A DNA stretch of 64,000 bases from JAZKDW01 sp040387375 (GCA_040387375.1 JAZKDW010000015.1:248001-312000), one strand, 5' to 3'. Positions 35,195 through 44,999 are shown, numbered from the stretch's first letter. Notes: generated by a model not told the origin, from the sequence alone. A program made the numbers and translations.

Positions 35195-36583
35195 CTATTT
35201 TCCAATGCAGAAGCGGCTGAAAATAACACCCAACAGATCATCCGAGGTGAATTCGCCGGTAATGCTGTTGAGCCGCTCCTGCGTCAACCGCAACTCCTCG
35301 GCGAACAGGTCGAGCGCATGATCGTTTTGCGCCGCAAGTTCGGCTGCCACCTCCAGATGCATGCGCGCTGCTTTCAGCGCGAGCAAATGTCTTTCCCGCG
35401 CCAGATAGAGGGATTCTCCTGTCTGCTGCCAGCCGGCGATACGCAGCAATTCAGAACGCAGCAGATTGATGCCAACCCGGTCGGTGGCTGACATGTAAAT
35501 GTGTGTGGCGTCAGGCATCGTATCCAGTGCCGCCTTGTGACCCGACAAGTCGATCTTGTTCCAGATGCGCACGACCGGCACGTTGACCGGAAAGCGCGCC
35601 ACGATGTCTTCATCGGCGCGCGTCGGACCGCGGCTGGCATCCAGCATGTGCAAAATGACGTCGGCTTTTTCGACGGCCCCCCAGGTGCGTTCAATGCCGA
35701 TGCGCTCGACTTCATCGCCGGCGTCGGCCGTGTCGCGTATGCCGGCCGTATCGATGATATTGATCGGTATGCCTTCGATCTGGATTGTTTCAGTCACCTT
35801 GTCACGCGTGGTGCCCGCAATCGGCGTGACGATCGCGATGTCGGCGCCGGCCAGGGCATTCAGCAGGGACGACTTGCCGACATTCGGCTGGCCCGCCAGC
35901 ACCACGTTCAATCCATCCCGCAGCAGGGCGCCCTGCGCGGCCTGGTTAAAAACGTGGTCGAGCGCCTCGCGGATACGCACGAGCTGGCCGCGGGCATCGG
36001 ATTTTTCAAGGAAATCGATTTCCTCTTCGGGGAAATCGAGCGTCGCTTCGATCAGCATGCGCAGGTGAATTACCTGCTCGACCAGCCTGTGTATCACTTT
36101 TGAAAATTCACCGGACAGCGACTGTGATGCCGATTTCGCCGCCGCCTCGGTCGATGCTTCGATCAGGTCGGCGACCGCTTCAGCCTGCGCCAGGTCGAGC
36201 TTGTCGTTGAGGAAAGCGCGGTGGGTGAATTCGCCAGGTTGCGCCAGCCGCAAGTCGATATCGTGACCGGCCTCGATGCAGCGTGTCAACAGCATCTGCA
36301 AGACGACCGGTCCGCCATGACCCTGCAATTCAAGCACGTCTTCGCCGGTGTAAGAATGCGGCGCCTTGAAATAAATCGCGAGCCCCTGATCAATCACACT
36401 GCCGTCGGCATTAATGAAATCAAGGTAAGTTGCGTGACGAGGCTGCAAAGATGCGCCAGGAGACAAGCGGCACACCGCTTGGGTCACGGATGTCAGGTCT
36501 TTGCCGGAAATGCGTACGACACCGATGCCACCGCGTCCTGGCGCCGTCGCGATAGCCGCGATAGGGGAAGAATCAAAGTTCAT
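35195..36583 (-). CDS. mnmE: tRNA uridine-5-carboxymethylaminomethyl(34) synthesis GTPase MnmE
   Basis: A 462-aa GTPase that, with MnmG, modifies the wobble uridine of certain tRNAs. The N-terminal tetrahydrofolate-binding domain begins SSPIAAIATAPGRGGIGVVRISG. The G domain has G1 GQPNVGKSSLLNALAG, G3 DTAGIRDT and G4 NKID. The C-terminus is the invariant FCIGK. It is intact even though a decayed island lies directly downstream, as expected when integration regenerates the 3' end. A hairpin at 36623-36654 separates it from yidC, so it probably has its own promoter. Confidence 0.97.
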   Translation of the reverse strand: MNFDSSPIAAIATAPGRGGIGVVRISGKDLTSVTQAVCRLSPGASLQPRHATYLDFINADGSVIDQGLAIYFKAPHSYTGEDVLELQGHGGPVVLQMLLTRCIEAGHDIDLRLAQPGEFTHRAFLNDKLDLAQAEAVADLIEASTEAAAKSASQSLSGEFSKVIHRLVEQVIHLRMLIEATLDFPEEEIDFLEKSDARGQLVRIREALDHVFNQAAQGALLRDGLNVVLAGQPNVGKSSLLNALAGADIAIVTPIAGTTRDKVTETIQIEGIPINIIDTAGIRDTADAGDEVERIGIERTWGAVEKADVILHMLDASRGPTRADEDIVARFPVNVPVVRIWNKIDLSGHKAALDTMPDATHIYMSATDRVGINLLRSELLRIAGWQQTGESLYLARERHLLALKAARMHLEVAAELAAQNDHALDLFAEELRLTQERLNSITGEFTSDDLLGVIFSRFCIGK

Positions 36584-36622
36584 GAAGCGATTGTAGAGTC
36601 GTTGGAATAGTGCGGCGAATAA

Positions 36623-36654
36623 AAAAGCCCGTGAACATTAGCACACGGGCTTTT
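36623..36654 (-). terminator. Terminator of the rpmH-yidC operon
   Basis: An 11-bp stem (AAAAGCCCGTG/CACGGGCTTTT) with a 10-nt loop lies 35 bp past the yidC stop codon. A-runs and T-runs flank it, so it can act in the minus direction. Confidence 0.85.
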
Positions 36655-36688
36655 CTGTTGCAAAGGGGGCCTGCGAAACGCCGGCTAC

Positions 36689-38380
36689 TCAAGCTGCCTT
36701 GGGTTTTCCGCCTTCAATTTTTTTCGTGATCACCCATTGCTGACCGATCGACAGAATATTGTTCACTACCCAATACAACACCAGTCCGGCCGGGAAGAAA
36801 AAGAACATTACCGAGAATGCAATCGGCATGAACATCATGATCTTTGCCTGGATCGGATCGGGTGGGACCGGATTCAGCTTGGTCTGGATGAACATGGACA
36901 CGGCCATCAGCACAGGCAGGATAAAAAACGGGTCCGGTGACGCGAGATCATGAATCCAGCCCAGCCATGGCGCATTACGCATTTCAACGCTGGCCAACAG
37001 CACCCAGTACAACGCAATGAATACCGGTATCTGCACCACGATCGGCAGACAGCCGCCGAGCGGATTGATTTTCTCGGTCTTGTACAGTTCCATCATTGCC
37101 TGGTTCATTTTTTGCGGGTCGCCTTTATGACGCTCGCGAATTGCTGTCATTTTTGGCGTGACCAGTTTCATCTTCGCCATGCTGCGATAGCTGGCAGCCG
37201 ACAATGGGAAAAATGCGAGCTTGATCAGGATCGTCAGCACGATGATGGTCCAGCCCCAGTTGCCGAGTATTTTGTGAATCTGTGTCATCAGCCAGAAAAT
37301 CGGCTTGGCGACAATCGTCAGCACACCGTAATCCTTGACCAGGTCCAGTCCAGGAGCGGTTTTTTCAAGCACTGCCGATTCTTGCGGACCGGCATAAAGA
37401 CGCGTGTCCATCGTTGCAGTCGCGCCTGGAGCGACGGTGCCCAAGGGCAGGATGCTGCCGATCGCGTACAGATTCCCGTCGAGTTTTTTGGTGAAAATTT
37501 CACGTTGCACTTTTTCGGGCGGCATGATCGCGGATACAAAATAGTGCTGCACCATCGCAACCCAGCCGTTGTCGGCTTTGGTGGCGTGCGATTCCTTGCT
37601 GCCTTCAGCGTGAATTTTTTCAAAATCAAGCTTCTGGAATTTATCCGTTTCAGTGTAGACCGCCGGGCCGGTAAAGGTGCTGTATAACGACGATTCCCCT
37701 GCCAGCTTGCCGCCATCACGCACCAGTTGCGCGTACAAGGACGGGGTAATTGGCGCACCGCTGGTGTTGGTCACCGCGTGCTTGATGTCGATTAAATAAT
37801 CGCCGCGCTTGAAAATATAGGTTTTGGTCAGGTTGACGCCACCTTGCTCGGATTCCAGCACGAGCTGAATTTCGTTGCCATTGTCTAGTGTGCGTGGACC
37901 AGCCTTGGCGGTAAACGGCGTTTTGTGATTTGGAAAAGCGCCGCCGATCAAGCCGGTCTGGGCAAGGTAAGTGCGCGTTGGGCTGGCATCGAACAACACG
38001 ACATTTTGCTTGGGGTCGACGGTGTCTTTATGCTTGAGCAGTTCCAGGCGCTTCAATTCACCACCAGCGGTATCGATATCGGCCTTGATGACATCGGTCG
38101 TGATGGTAATACGCTCGCTCTGCGCGGGCGCAGATGCTCCCGGTACCGCGGCGGCGTTGGCGCCAGGTGCTGCCGGTGTGGCCGTTGCCTGAGGCACATC
38201 CGACTTGGTTGCGCCTGCGGTGTTGGCTCCCGCTGCAGGTTTGGCTTGCTGCGAAGTTGTCGGAAAGAACATCGACGGCTTGCCGTTATGGCGCATCCAG
38301 TTGTCCCACAGGATCAATAATGACAGTGAGAACACAACCCAAAGGACGGTACGTTTGATATCCATAAATGTATCGGTCAA
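36689..38380 (-). CDS. yidC: Membrane protein insertase YidC
   Basis: A 563-aa inner-membrane insertase for Sec-dependent and independent proteins. An N-terminal transmembrane segment (MDIKRTVLWVVFSLSLLIL) is followed by a Pro/Ala-rich linker and a large periplasmic beta domain (about residues 90-340). Five C-terminal membrane segments then form the hydrophilic groove, with the conserved positive residue in LSAASYRSMAKMKLVTPKM. The start could be MTDTF at 38380 or MDIK a few codons later; the yidD stop overlaps the former (ATGA). Confidence 0.97.
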   Translation of the reverse strand: MTDTFMDIKRTVLWVVFSLSLLILWDNWMRHNGKPSMFFPTTSQQAKPAAGANTAGATKSDVPQATATPAAPGANAAAVPGASAPAQSERITITTDVIKADIDTAGGELKRLELLKHKDTVDPKQNVVLFDASPTRTYLAQTGLIGGAFPNHKTPFTAKAGPRTLDNGNEIQLVLESEQGGVNLTKTYIFKRGDYLIDIKHAVTNTSGAPITPSLYAQLVRDGGKLAGESSLYSTFTGPAVYTETDKFQKLDFEKIHAEGSKESHATKADNGWVAMVQHYFVSAIMPPEKVQREIFTKKLDGNLYAIGSILPLGTVAPGATATMDTRLYAGPQESAVLEKTAPGLDLVKDYGVLTIVAKPIFWLMTQIHKILGNWGWTIIVLTILIKLAFFPLSAASYRSMAKMKLVTPKMTAIRERHKGDPQKMNQAMMELYKTEKINPLGGCLPIVVQIPVFIALYWVLLASVEMRNAPWLGWIHDLASPDPFFILPVLMAVSMFIQTKLNPVPPDPIQAKIMMFMPIAFSVMFFFFPAGLVLYWVVNNILSIGQQWVITKKIEGGKPKAA

Positions 38381-38652
38381 TAATCAGAAATTCGGGAATG
38401 GCTGCAACCGCGAGCGGTTGTAGGCGAAATGGCAGGTGATTTTTTTGGAACTGGGTCAAGTCCTCCCGGATGCCAAGGATGGCATTTGCACAGGCGTGCT
38501 GCCGCCAGGGCGCCGCCCTTGCATGCACCGTGCTCTCGAATTGCCTCGGCAGCATACTCGGAGCAACTCGGATAAAAACGACAATTCTGTCCCAGGAACG
38601 GACTGATGCCGTACTTGTATGCGCGCAACAGAATCAACAACAGCGTTTTCAT
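38377..38652 (-). CDS. yidD: Membrane protein insertion efficiency factor YidD
   Basis: A 91-aa protein with the family pattern: MKTLLLILLRAYKYGISPFL then CRFYPSCSEYAAEAI and KGGALAAARLCKCHPW. It acts next to YidC at the inner membrane. The ATG at 38652 overlaps the rnpA stop codon by one base, and its stop overlaps yidC, so rnpA-yidD-yidC are tightly coupled. Confidence 0.95.
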   Translation of the reverse strand: MKTLLLILLRAYKYGISPFLGQNCRFYPSCSEYAAEAIREHGACKGGALAAARLCKCHPWHPGGLDPVPKKSPAISPTTARGCSHSRISDY

Positions 38653-39035
38653 CAAATTTTTTCCGGTAAACGTTGCGACAAAAACAATCGCATCAGTTCA
38701 TTCCGTAATTCCGCCTTCAGTGCGGCGGTCGTGGCTGGCCCGCTTTTCGCGTTGACCGGTTTCGACAGCCGGACTATACAATCAATCGGCGGTAACGCGC
38801 TCTGGCGAAATAATTCTCGCGCCACGCGCTTGATCGTATTGCGCGTCACCGCGCGCGGTGCAAAACGCTTCGCGACGACTACGCCGAGTCGCGCATGCGG
38901 CAAATCGGTGACCCGGGTATACAGCACAAAATGGGCACTCCGATACACCGGCCGCAAACGAAAAACGGATGAAAATTCATCCGTTTTAACGATTCGCCGA
39001 TCGCGCGCATAGTCATTTGAACGATCGCCGGTCAC
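38652..39035 (-). CDS. rnpA: Ribonuclease P protein component
   Basis: A 127-aa basic protein that binds the RNase P RNA for tRNA 5' processing. The RNR-type signature is in VVAKRFAPRAVTRNTIKRVARELFR, and RRIVKTDEFSSVF marks the N-terminal region. The frame runs upstream into rpmH; I choose the GTG at 39035 because it lies after the rpmH stop codon and gives a typical length. It has no strong ribosome-binding site, so an alternative nearby start is possible. Confidence 0.92.
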   Translation of the reverse strand: MTGDRSNDYARDRRIVKTDEFSSVFRLRPVYRSAHFVLYTRVTDLPHARLGVVVAKRFAPRAVTRNTIKRVARELFRQSALPPIDCIVRLSKPVNAKSGPATTAALKAELRNELMRLFLSQRLPEKI

Positions 39036-39063
39036 ACCAGCAGCGAACAGTGTGTTGCCTGTA

Positions 39064-39198
39064 TCAAGCAGCCAGGCGCTTGCGGCCTTTGGCGCGACGT
39101 GCGTTAAGCACAGCGCGGCCGCCGCGGGTTGCCATGCGGACGCGGAAGCCATGAGTGCGCTTGCGGCGAACGACGGAAGGTTGGTAAGTACGTTTCAT
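39064..39198 (-). CDS. rpmH: 50S ribosomal protein L34
   Basis: A 44-codon gene encoding the highly basic L34 protein (MKRTYQPSVVRRKRTHGFRV, ending GRKRLAA). It is the first gene of the rpmH-rnpA-yidD-yidC transcription unit and ends 28 bp before the rnpA start codon. This position immediately left of dnaA is the classic bacterial origin arrangement. Confidence 0.97.
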   Translation of the reverse strand: MKRTYQPSVVRRKRTHGFRVRMATRGGRAVLNARRAKGRKRLAA

Positions 39199-39553
39199 TA
39201 TGGTCTCGCTAATCAGCTAGAAATACAGAAAAAAATCGGATCATCACACGCCATCGCCTTGTTTAGTGCCATTGGCGCATGCCGGTGCCGTAGCAACCAC
39301 AACACAACGTACCAACATAACGATCAGTGAACCCGAGATTAGACAGCATTTTACGCTTGTTTGTCAATCACTTAGCGCACTTTTACAGTAGCCGTTTGCT
39401 TGGTCCGACGATCGAAATATGCGTTCGGCCTGTGGATAACTTGGCTCAGCAAGAGTAGAATAGCGGTAATACGGCGTATCTTCTTCCGCGTCAAAAATAC
39501 TCGAATCACGGGCATGTCATTACCGCCCCCGCACCCTATCATTTAGACGATTA
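39199..39553. other. rpmH-dnaA intergenic region, likely part of oriC
   Basis: A 355-bp divergent spacer between rpmH and dnaA. It has one perfect DnaA box (TTATCCACA on the minus strand, 39431-39439) and AT-rich stretches around 39300-39380. Only one consensus box is visible, so the origin proper may use degenerate boxes here or extend to the dnaA-dnaN spacer. Promoters for both genes must lie here. Confidence 0.6.
39431..39439 (-). promoter_or_regulatory. DnaA box
   Basis: TGTGGATAA on the plus strand is the complement of the consensus TTATCCACA. It lies 115 bp upstream of dnaA, suitable for origin function or dnaA autoregulation. Confidence 0.8.
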
Positions 39554-40954
39554 ATGGAAAATTTCTGGCAGACCTGTTCCGCACAACTGGAGCAGGAGCT
39601 GACACCGCAGCAATACAGCGCATGGATAAAACCGCTGGCACCGCTTGAGTTTGAAGACGGTCGGCTGCGCATCGCTGCGCCCAACCGTTTCAAACTCGAT
39701 TGGGTAAAAACGCAATTCGCCAGCCGCATTACCACGCTTGCTTCCCAGTTCTGGGAAGGTCCGGTCGAAGTGCAATTTGTGCTCGACCCGCGGGTGGCCA
39801 GCGCCAGGAAGCCGGCCGCCGGCTCATCGTCGTCCGGCATTCCGGCTGCCAGTACCAATCAGCCGCCTTACGAGGTTGGTGAAATCCTGGAACGCAGGCC
39901 GGACGCAACTGTCGACGCCACACCGCGGCGCGATCAAAGCCGTATTAATGTGGCGCTGACCTTTGACAGTTTTGTTACCGGTAAAGCCAATCAACTCGCC
40001 CGTGCTGCGGCCATTCAGGTCGCCAATAATCCTGGCAGTTCCTATAACCCGCTGTTCTTGTATGGCGGCGTGGGCTTGGGCAAAACACACTTGATCCATG
40101 CAATCGGCAATCAGGTTTTGGCTGACAATCCATCGGTTAAAATTCGCTATATTCACGCAGAACAATATGTTCGCGACGTAGTGACTGCTTACCAACGCAA
40201 GGGTTTTGATGACTTCAAGCGCTACTATCATTCGCTTGATTTATTGCTGATCGATGATATTCAGTTCTTTGGCGGCAAGAGCAGAACGCAGGAAGAATTT
40301 TTCTATGCGTTCGAAGCCTTGATTGCGGCCAAGAAGCAAATCATTATCACCAGCGATACTTATCCGAAGGAAATCACGGGGATGGATGACCGTTTGATTT
40401 CACGTTTTGATTCCGGCTTGACGGTCGCTGTCGAACCACCTGAACTGGAAATGCGGGTTGCCATCCTGCTCAAGAAAGCACTGCAGGAAGGTGCGTCGTT
40501 TTCCGATGATGTCGCGTTTTTCGTTGCCAAACATTTACGTTCCAACGTGCGTGAACTTGAAGGCGCGCTGCGGAAGATCCTGGCGTATTCGCGTTTTCAT
40601 GGCAAAGACATCACGATTGACGTGGTAAAAGATGCGTTGAAGGATCTGCTGTCGGTGCAGAATCGGCAGATTTCAGTCGAAAATATTCAGAAAACCGTGG
40701 CCGATTTTTTCAATATCAAGGTCGCCGACATGTATTCGAAGAAGCGGCCCGCCAATATTGCGCGGCCGCGGCAGATCGCAATGTACCTGGCAAAAGAATT
40801 AACGCAGAAAAGTTTGCCCGAAATCGGCGAGCTGTTTGGTGGTCGTGATCACACCACCGTGTTGCATGCCGTGCGCAAAATCGCAGCCGATCGCAGCAAG
40901 AGTCCGGAGTGTAATCATGAGCTCCACGTGTTGGAACAAACACTAAAAGGTTAA
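39554..40954 (+). CDS. dnaA: Chromosomal replication initiator DnaA
   Basis: A 466-aa initiator. Domain I (MENFWQTCSAQLEQELTPQQ) is followed by a variable linker (about residues 90-130). The AAA+ domain III has Walker A GGVGLGKTHL and Walker B LLLIDDIQFF. Domain IV has the DnaA-box-binding signature GRDHTTVLHAVRKI. It precedes dnaN and gyrB on the plus strand, as in most proteobacteria. Confidence 0.98.
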   Translation: MENFWQTCSAQLEQELTPQQYSAWIKPLAPLEFEDGRLRIAAPNRFKLDWVKTQFASRITTLASQFWEGPVEVQFVLDPRVASARKPAAGSSSSGIPAASTNQPPYEVGEILERRPDATVDATPRRDQSRINVALTFDSFVTGKANQLARAAAIQVANNPGSSYNPLFLYGGVGLGKTHLIHAIGNQVLADNPSVKIRYIHAEQYVRDVVTAYQRKGFDDFKRYYHSLDLLLIDDIQFFGGKSRTQEEFFYAFEALIAAKKQIIITSDTYPKEITGMDDRLISRFDSGLTVAVEPPELEMRVAILLKKALQEGASFSDDVAFFVAKHLRSNVRELEGALRKILAYSRFHGKDITIDVVKDALKDLLSVQNRQISVENIQKTVADFFNIKVADMYSKKRPANIARPRQIAMYLAKELTQKSLPEIGELFGGRDHTTVLHAVRKIAADRSKSPECNHELHVLEQTLKG

Positions 40955-41188
40955 CAATTTTAGCTGCCTCTGTCGCTGTGGATAACTATATACAGGCAAA
41001 CGCAGGCGCAGTTGTTAATCAGATGAAACAAGCAAGACGCTTTGAAATTGTTGTTCGGGTTCTGTACCGTGTTCAGGGAGGTTTTACTCGGCACTGAGGC
41101 CAATGGCAAGGATGTAGATTTCGTTATATTGATTGGCTTGGCTCCAGTAAAACAGCTTCGTTAACTTATTACAAACAAGGAACTAACT
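40955..41188. other. dnaA-dnaN intergenic region with DnaA box
   Basis: A 234-bp spacer with a second perfect DnaA box in the same orientation as the first (TGTGGATAA at 40977-40985), followed by an AT-rich ACTATATA. It may contribute to origin function or dnaN control. Confidence 0.6.
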
Positions 41189-42295
41189 ATGCAATTGGTC
41201 AAAACCCACAGAGATACCCTTCTCCGGCCACTGCAAATTGTGAGTGGTATTGTCGAGCGTCGGCACACATTGCCGATTCTGGCCAATATCCTCATTCGCA
41301 AGGACGGCGAAAAAGTATCTTTCCTGTCGACCGACATAGAAGTACAGATCACGACTCATGCAAATGTCGGAAGCAGTGGCGACGTCGCGGCAACCACGGT
41401 GGCCGCGCGCAAATTGCTCGACATCCTGCGCGCACTACCGGAGGGCAACGACGTTTCACTGTCGCTGGCCAACAAGCGCATGACGGTGCAATCCGGAAAA
41501 TCGCGTTTTGCGCTGCAAACCCTGGCGGCGGAAGAATTTCCGACCGTCGCGCAAGCCGAACATTACAACGCCAGCGTGACCTTGCCGCAGAAGACGCTGA
41601 AACACTTGTTCAACATGGTCCACTTCTCGATGGCGCAGCAGGACATTCGTTATTACCTGAATGGCCTGCTGCTGGTAGTCGATGGCAAATACGTGATCGC
41701 GGTTGCGACCGATGGTCACCGTCTGGCGTTTTGCCAGGTCGAAACCGAACAGGAATTCCCGCGCCAGGAAGTCATCATTCCGCGCAAGACGATCATCGAA
41801 TTGCAACGCCTGCTGGAAGAGACCGACGAACCGGTCAAGCTCGAGATCGCCAACAACCAGGTCAAGCTGACCTTCGCCGATATCGAACTGATTTCGAAGC
41901 TGGTTGAAGGCAAGTTCCCCGATTACACCCGCGTGGTGCCGAAGGGATACAAGAACAATTTCACGATTGGCCGTGACCAGCTGCTGCGTTCGCTGCAGCG
42001 GGCCGCGATCATGACATCCGACAAGTTCAAGGGCGTGCGCTGCATCATGAGCCCCGGCAGCATGAAGATCAGTTCGACCAACGCCGACCAGGAAGAAGCG
42101 GTCGAAGAAATCGAAATCGATTACGGCGGCGACAGCGTCGACATCGGTTTCAACGTGACGTACCTGCTCGACGTACTGAATAACCTCAAGTGCGACAGCA
42201 TCAACATCGCCCTCGGCGACGCCAACTCATCGGCATTGATCACCATCCCCGACAATGCCGATTTCAAGTATGTCGTGATGCCGATGCGCATTTGA
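41189..42295 (+). CDS. dnaN: DNA polymerase III subunit beta (sliding clamp)
   Basis: A 368-aa processivity clamp, full length for the family, with three repeated clamp domains and the conserved end ending in YVVMPMRI, which closes the hydrophobic partner-binding pocket. AAGGAA precedes the ATG. It lies between dnaA and gyrB. Confidence 0.97.
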   Translation: MQLVKTHRDTLLRPLQIVSGIVERRHTLPILANILIRKDGEKVSFLSTDIEVQITTHANVGSSGDVAATTVAARKLLDILRALPEGNDVSLSLANKRMTVQSGKSRFALQTLAAEEFPTVAQAEHYNASVTLPQKTLKHLFNMVHFSMAQQDIRYYLNGLLLVVDGKYVIAVATDGHRLAFCQVETEQEFPRQEVIIPRKTIIELQRLLEETDEPVKLEIANNQVKLTFADIELISKLVEGKFPDYTRVVPKGYKNNFTIGRDQLLRSLQRAAIMTSDKFKGVRCIMSPGSMKISSTNADQEEAVEEIEIDYGGDSVDIGFNVTYLLDVLNNLKCDSINIALGDANSSALITIPDNADFKYVVMPMRI

Positions 42296-42321
42296 TTTGG
42301 TAATTGATTAAGGTGCGCGAG

Positions 42322-42340
42322 GGGGCCGAGAGGGCCCCTT
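42322..42340 (+). terminator. Short GC-rich hairpin after dnaN
   Basis: GGGGCC/GGCCCC with loop GAGAG, followed by only TTT; a weak terminator or attenuator between dnaN and gyrB. Confidence 0.45.
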
Positions 42341-42398
42341 TGCCACATTTAAGAAATCCTGTTTTTTGTAGAAGTCATCGTTTTTTCAGAAGGTAGCC

Positions 42399-44897
42399 AT
42401 GTCCGCGATCCCAATTGACAACACCAATCAGCCGCAACAAAACTCGTACGGCGCTTCCTCGATCCAGATCCTGGAAGGGCTGGAAGCTGTCCGCAAGCGT
42501 CCCGGCATGTACATCGGCGACACGTCGGATGGCACTGGATTGCATCACCTTGTATTCGAAGTGCTGGACAACTCGATCGATGAATCGCTGGCGGGCCACT
42601 GCACCGAAATCCACGTCACCATCCATTCCGACAACTCGATCTCGATCACCGATAACGGCCGCGGCATTCCGACCGGCATCAAGTGGGATGACAAGCACGA
42701 CCCGAAACGCAGTGCGGCCGAAATCGTGATGACCGAGTTGCACGCCGGCGGCAAGTTCGATCAGAACTCCTACAAGGTCTCGGGCGGCCTGCATGGCGTC
42801 GGTGTTTCCTGCGTCAACGGCCTGTCGAAATTGTTGAAGCTGACCATACGGCGCGACGGCAAGGCGCACTACATGGAATTCGTGCGCGGCGTGCCGCAAA
42901 ATCGCGAACTGCAGACCATCGACGGCATGGTGGTCTCGCCTATCCACGTCACTGGCGACACCGACAAGCGCGGCACCGAAGTCCATTTCTGGGCCGACGA
43001 AGAAATTTTTTCGCACATTGAGTTCCACTACGAAATCCTGGCAAAACGCATCCGTGAACTGTCCTTCCTCAACAATGGCGTGCGCATCAAGCTGACCGAC
43101 CAGCGCAGCGGCAAGGAAGAGTTGTTTGCGTTCGAAGGCGGCACCCGCGGTTTTGTCGAATACATCAACAAGACCAAAAGCGTGCTGCATCCGACTATTT
43201 TCCAGGCGACTGGCGACAAGATGTCGGACCAGAACACCAACATCAGCGTCGACGTCTCGATGCAATGGAACGACGCCTACAACGAGCAGGTGCTTTGCTT
43301 CACCAACAATATTCCGCAGCGCGACGGCGGCACCCACCTGACTGGCTTGCGCGCCGCAATGACCCGTGTCATCAACAAATACATTGAAGAACACGAGTTC
43401 GCCAAAAAAGCCAAAGTCGAGGTCACCGGCGACGACATGCGCGAAGGCTTGACCTGCGTGCTGTCGGTCAAGGTGCCGGAGCCAAAGTTCAGTTCGCAAA
43501 CAAAAGACAAGCTGGTGTCGAGCGAAGTACGTGGCCCGGTCGAGGACATCGTTGCCAAAACCCTCAGCGACTATCTGCAGGAAAAACCGAATGACGCAAA
43601 AATCATTTGCGGCAAGATCGTCGAAGCCGCCCGCGCGCGCGAAGCCGCCCGCAAGGCGCGCGAACTGACGCGCCGCAAAGGCATCATGGATGGCCTCGGC
43701 TTGTCTTCCAAGCTGGCCGACTGCCAGGAAAAAGACCCGGCGCTGTGCGAACTGTACATCGTCGAGGGTGACTCCGCGGGCGGCTCCGCCAAGCAGGGCC
43801 GCGACCGCAAATTCCAGGCGATCCTGCCCTTGCGCGGCAAGGTGCTGAACGTCGAAAAGGCCCGCTTTGAAAAGATGCTGTCGTCCGAGCAGATCACGAC
43901 CCTGATCGCCACGCTGGGCACCAGCATCGGCGCTGACGAATTTAACATCGACAAGTTGCGCTACCACCGCATCATCATCATGACCGATGCCGACGTCGAC
44001 GGCGCGCACATCCGCACGCTGCTGCTGACGCTGCTTTACCGGCAAATGCCGCTGCTGGTCGAGCGCGGCCATATCTACATCGCGCAACCGCCGCTGTACA
44101 AGGTCAAGCACGGCCGCGACGAGCGTTATCTGAAAGACGATATCGAAGAAGCCAGCTACATGATGCAGATTGCATTGAACGATGCGGCGCTGGTGCCGAC
44201 CGAAAACGCGGCGCCGATCAGCGGCGATGCGCTGGCCGAACTGGTACGCCAGTACAACACCGCCAACGCGATCATCATGCGCCTGGCGCGCGCGGTGGAC
44301 AATGCCGCGCTGACGGCCATCATGACCGGCGTCACGCTCAATCTGGAGACCATCGCCGATGCCGAACAATCGGCGGCAGCGATGTCCGCGGCGATCAACG
44401 ATCCGTCGGTGCAAGTCATCGTCCGCTCGGATGAACTGTCCGACAAACACATGCTGCGCATCCAACGCATGTTTCATGGCAATGTGAAGGTCAGCGTGAT
44501 CGACGCCGATTTTGTCAACGGACCGGATTATGCGGTTCTGGCCAATGCGGCAGCGACCTTCAAAGGCTTGATCGGTGCTGGTGCGCTGGTGCGTCGCGGT
44601 ACCGGCGAGAAAGTCAAGGAAGCCGCGATCGCCGACTTCCATGAGGCGATGAAGTGGCTGCGTGAGGAAGCCGAACGCGGCGTGGGCAAGCAGCGTTATA
44701 AAGGGCTGGGCGAGATGAATCCGTCGCAATTGTGGGAAACCACGATGGATCCGACGGTGCGTCGCTTGTTGCGGGTGCAGATCGAAGACGCGATTGCCGC
44801 GGATCAGATTTTCACGACGCTGATGGGTGATGACGTTGAGCCGAGGAGGGCGTTTATTGAGTTAAATGCGCTGCAGGCGGGGAATATTGACGTCTGA
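42399..44897 (+). CDS. gyrB: DNA gyrase subunit B
   Basis: An 832-aa type II topoisomerase ATPase subunit. The GHKL ATPase motifs are ALDNSIDE-like (EVLDNSIDESLAGH), ITDNGRGIPTG and GLHGVGVSCVNG. The TOPRIM domain has EGDSAGGSAKQGRDRKFQ, and the C-terminus has QRYKGLGEMNPSQLWETTMD. The segment around residues 560-740 is the insert typical of gram-negative GyrB. AGAAGG lies 6 nt before the ATG. The high GC and codon bias make an antisense frame of 784 codons, which is an artefact. Confidence 0.98.
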   Translation: MSAIPIDNTNQPQQNSYGASSIQILEGLEAVRKRPGMYIGDTSDGTGLHHLVFEVLDNSIDESLAGHCTEIHVTIHSDNSISITDNGRGIPTGIKWDDKHDPKRSAAEIVMTELHAGGKFDQNSYKVSGGLHGVGVSCVNGLSKLLKLTIRRDGKAHYMEFVRGVPQNRELQTIDGMVVSPIHVTGDTDKRGTEVHFWADEEIFSHIEFHYEILAKRIRELSFLNNGVRIKLTDQRSGKEELFAFEGGTRGFVEYINKTKSVLHPTIFQATGDKMSDQNTNISVDVSMQWNDAYNEQVLCFTNNIPQRDGGTHLTGLRAAMTRVINKYIEEHEFAKKAKVEVTGDDMREGLTCVLSVKVPEPKFSSQTKDKLVSSEVRGPVEDIVAKTLSDYLQEKPNDAKIICGKIVEAARAREAARKARELTRRKGIMDGLGLSSKLADCQEKDPALCELYIVEGDSAGGSAKQGRDRKFQAILPLRGKVLNVEKARFEKMLSSEQITTLIATLGTSIGADEFNIDKLRYHRIIIMTDADVDGAHIRTLLLTLLYRQMPLLVERGHIYIAQPPLYKVKHGRDERYLKDDIEEASYMMQIALNDAALVPTENAAPISGDALAELVRQYNTANAIIMRLARAVDNAALTAIMTGVTLNLETIADAEQSAAAMSAAINDPSVQVIVRSDELSDKHMLRIQRMFHGNVKVSVIDADFVNGPDYAVLANAAATFKGLIGAGALVRRGTGEKVKEAAIADFHEAMKWLREEAERGVGKQRYKGLGEMNPSQLWETTMDPTVRRLLRVQIEDAIAADQIFTTLMGDDVEPRRAFIELNALQAGNIDV

Positions 44898-44964
44898 TAA
44901 GTTGTAGCGAGCCCTGTTAATGGCAATTTGAGACACTTAAATTGTTTACTTCTGGTGCCTGCAG

Positions 44965-44996
44965 CAAAAAGCCGGCCTAATAGGCCGGCTTTTTTA
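44965..44996. terminator. Bidirectional terminator between gyrB and the DUF2058 gene
   Basis: An 8-bp stem AGCCGGCC/GGCCGGCT with loop TAATA, flanked by an A-run on the left and a T-run on the right, between two convergent genes. Confidence 0.92.
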
Positions 44997-44999
44997 TTT

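Noticed and set aside
37318..37758. Second frame inside yidC
   Set aside because: Arg/Ser/Pro-rich out-of-frame reading of yidC with no recognisable domain.
42375..44729. 784-codon open frame antisense to gyrB
   Set aside because: It lies fully opposite gyrB, is His/Asp/Arg-rich with low-complexity composition, and results from the codon bias of gyrB. It has no family-like motif.
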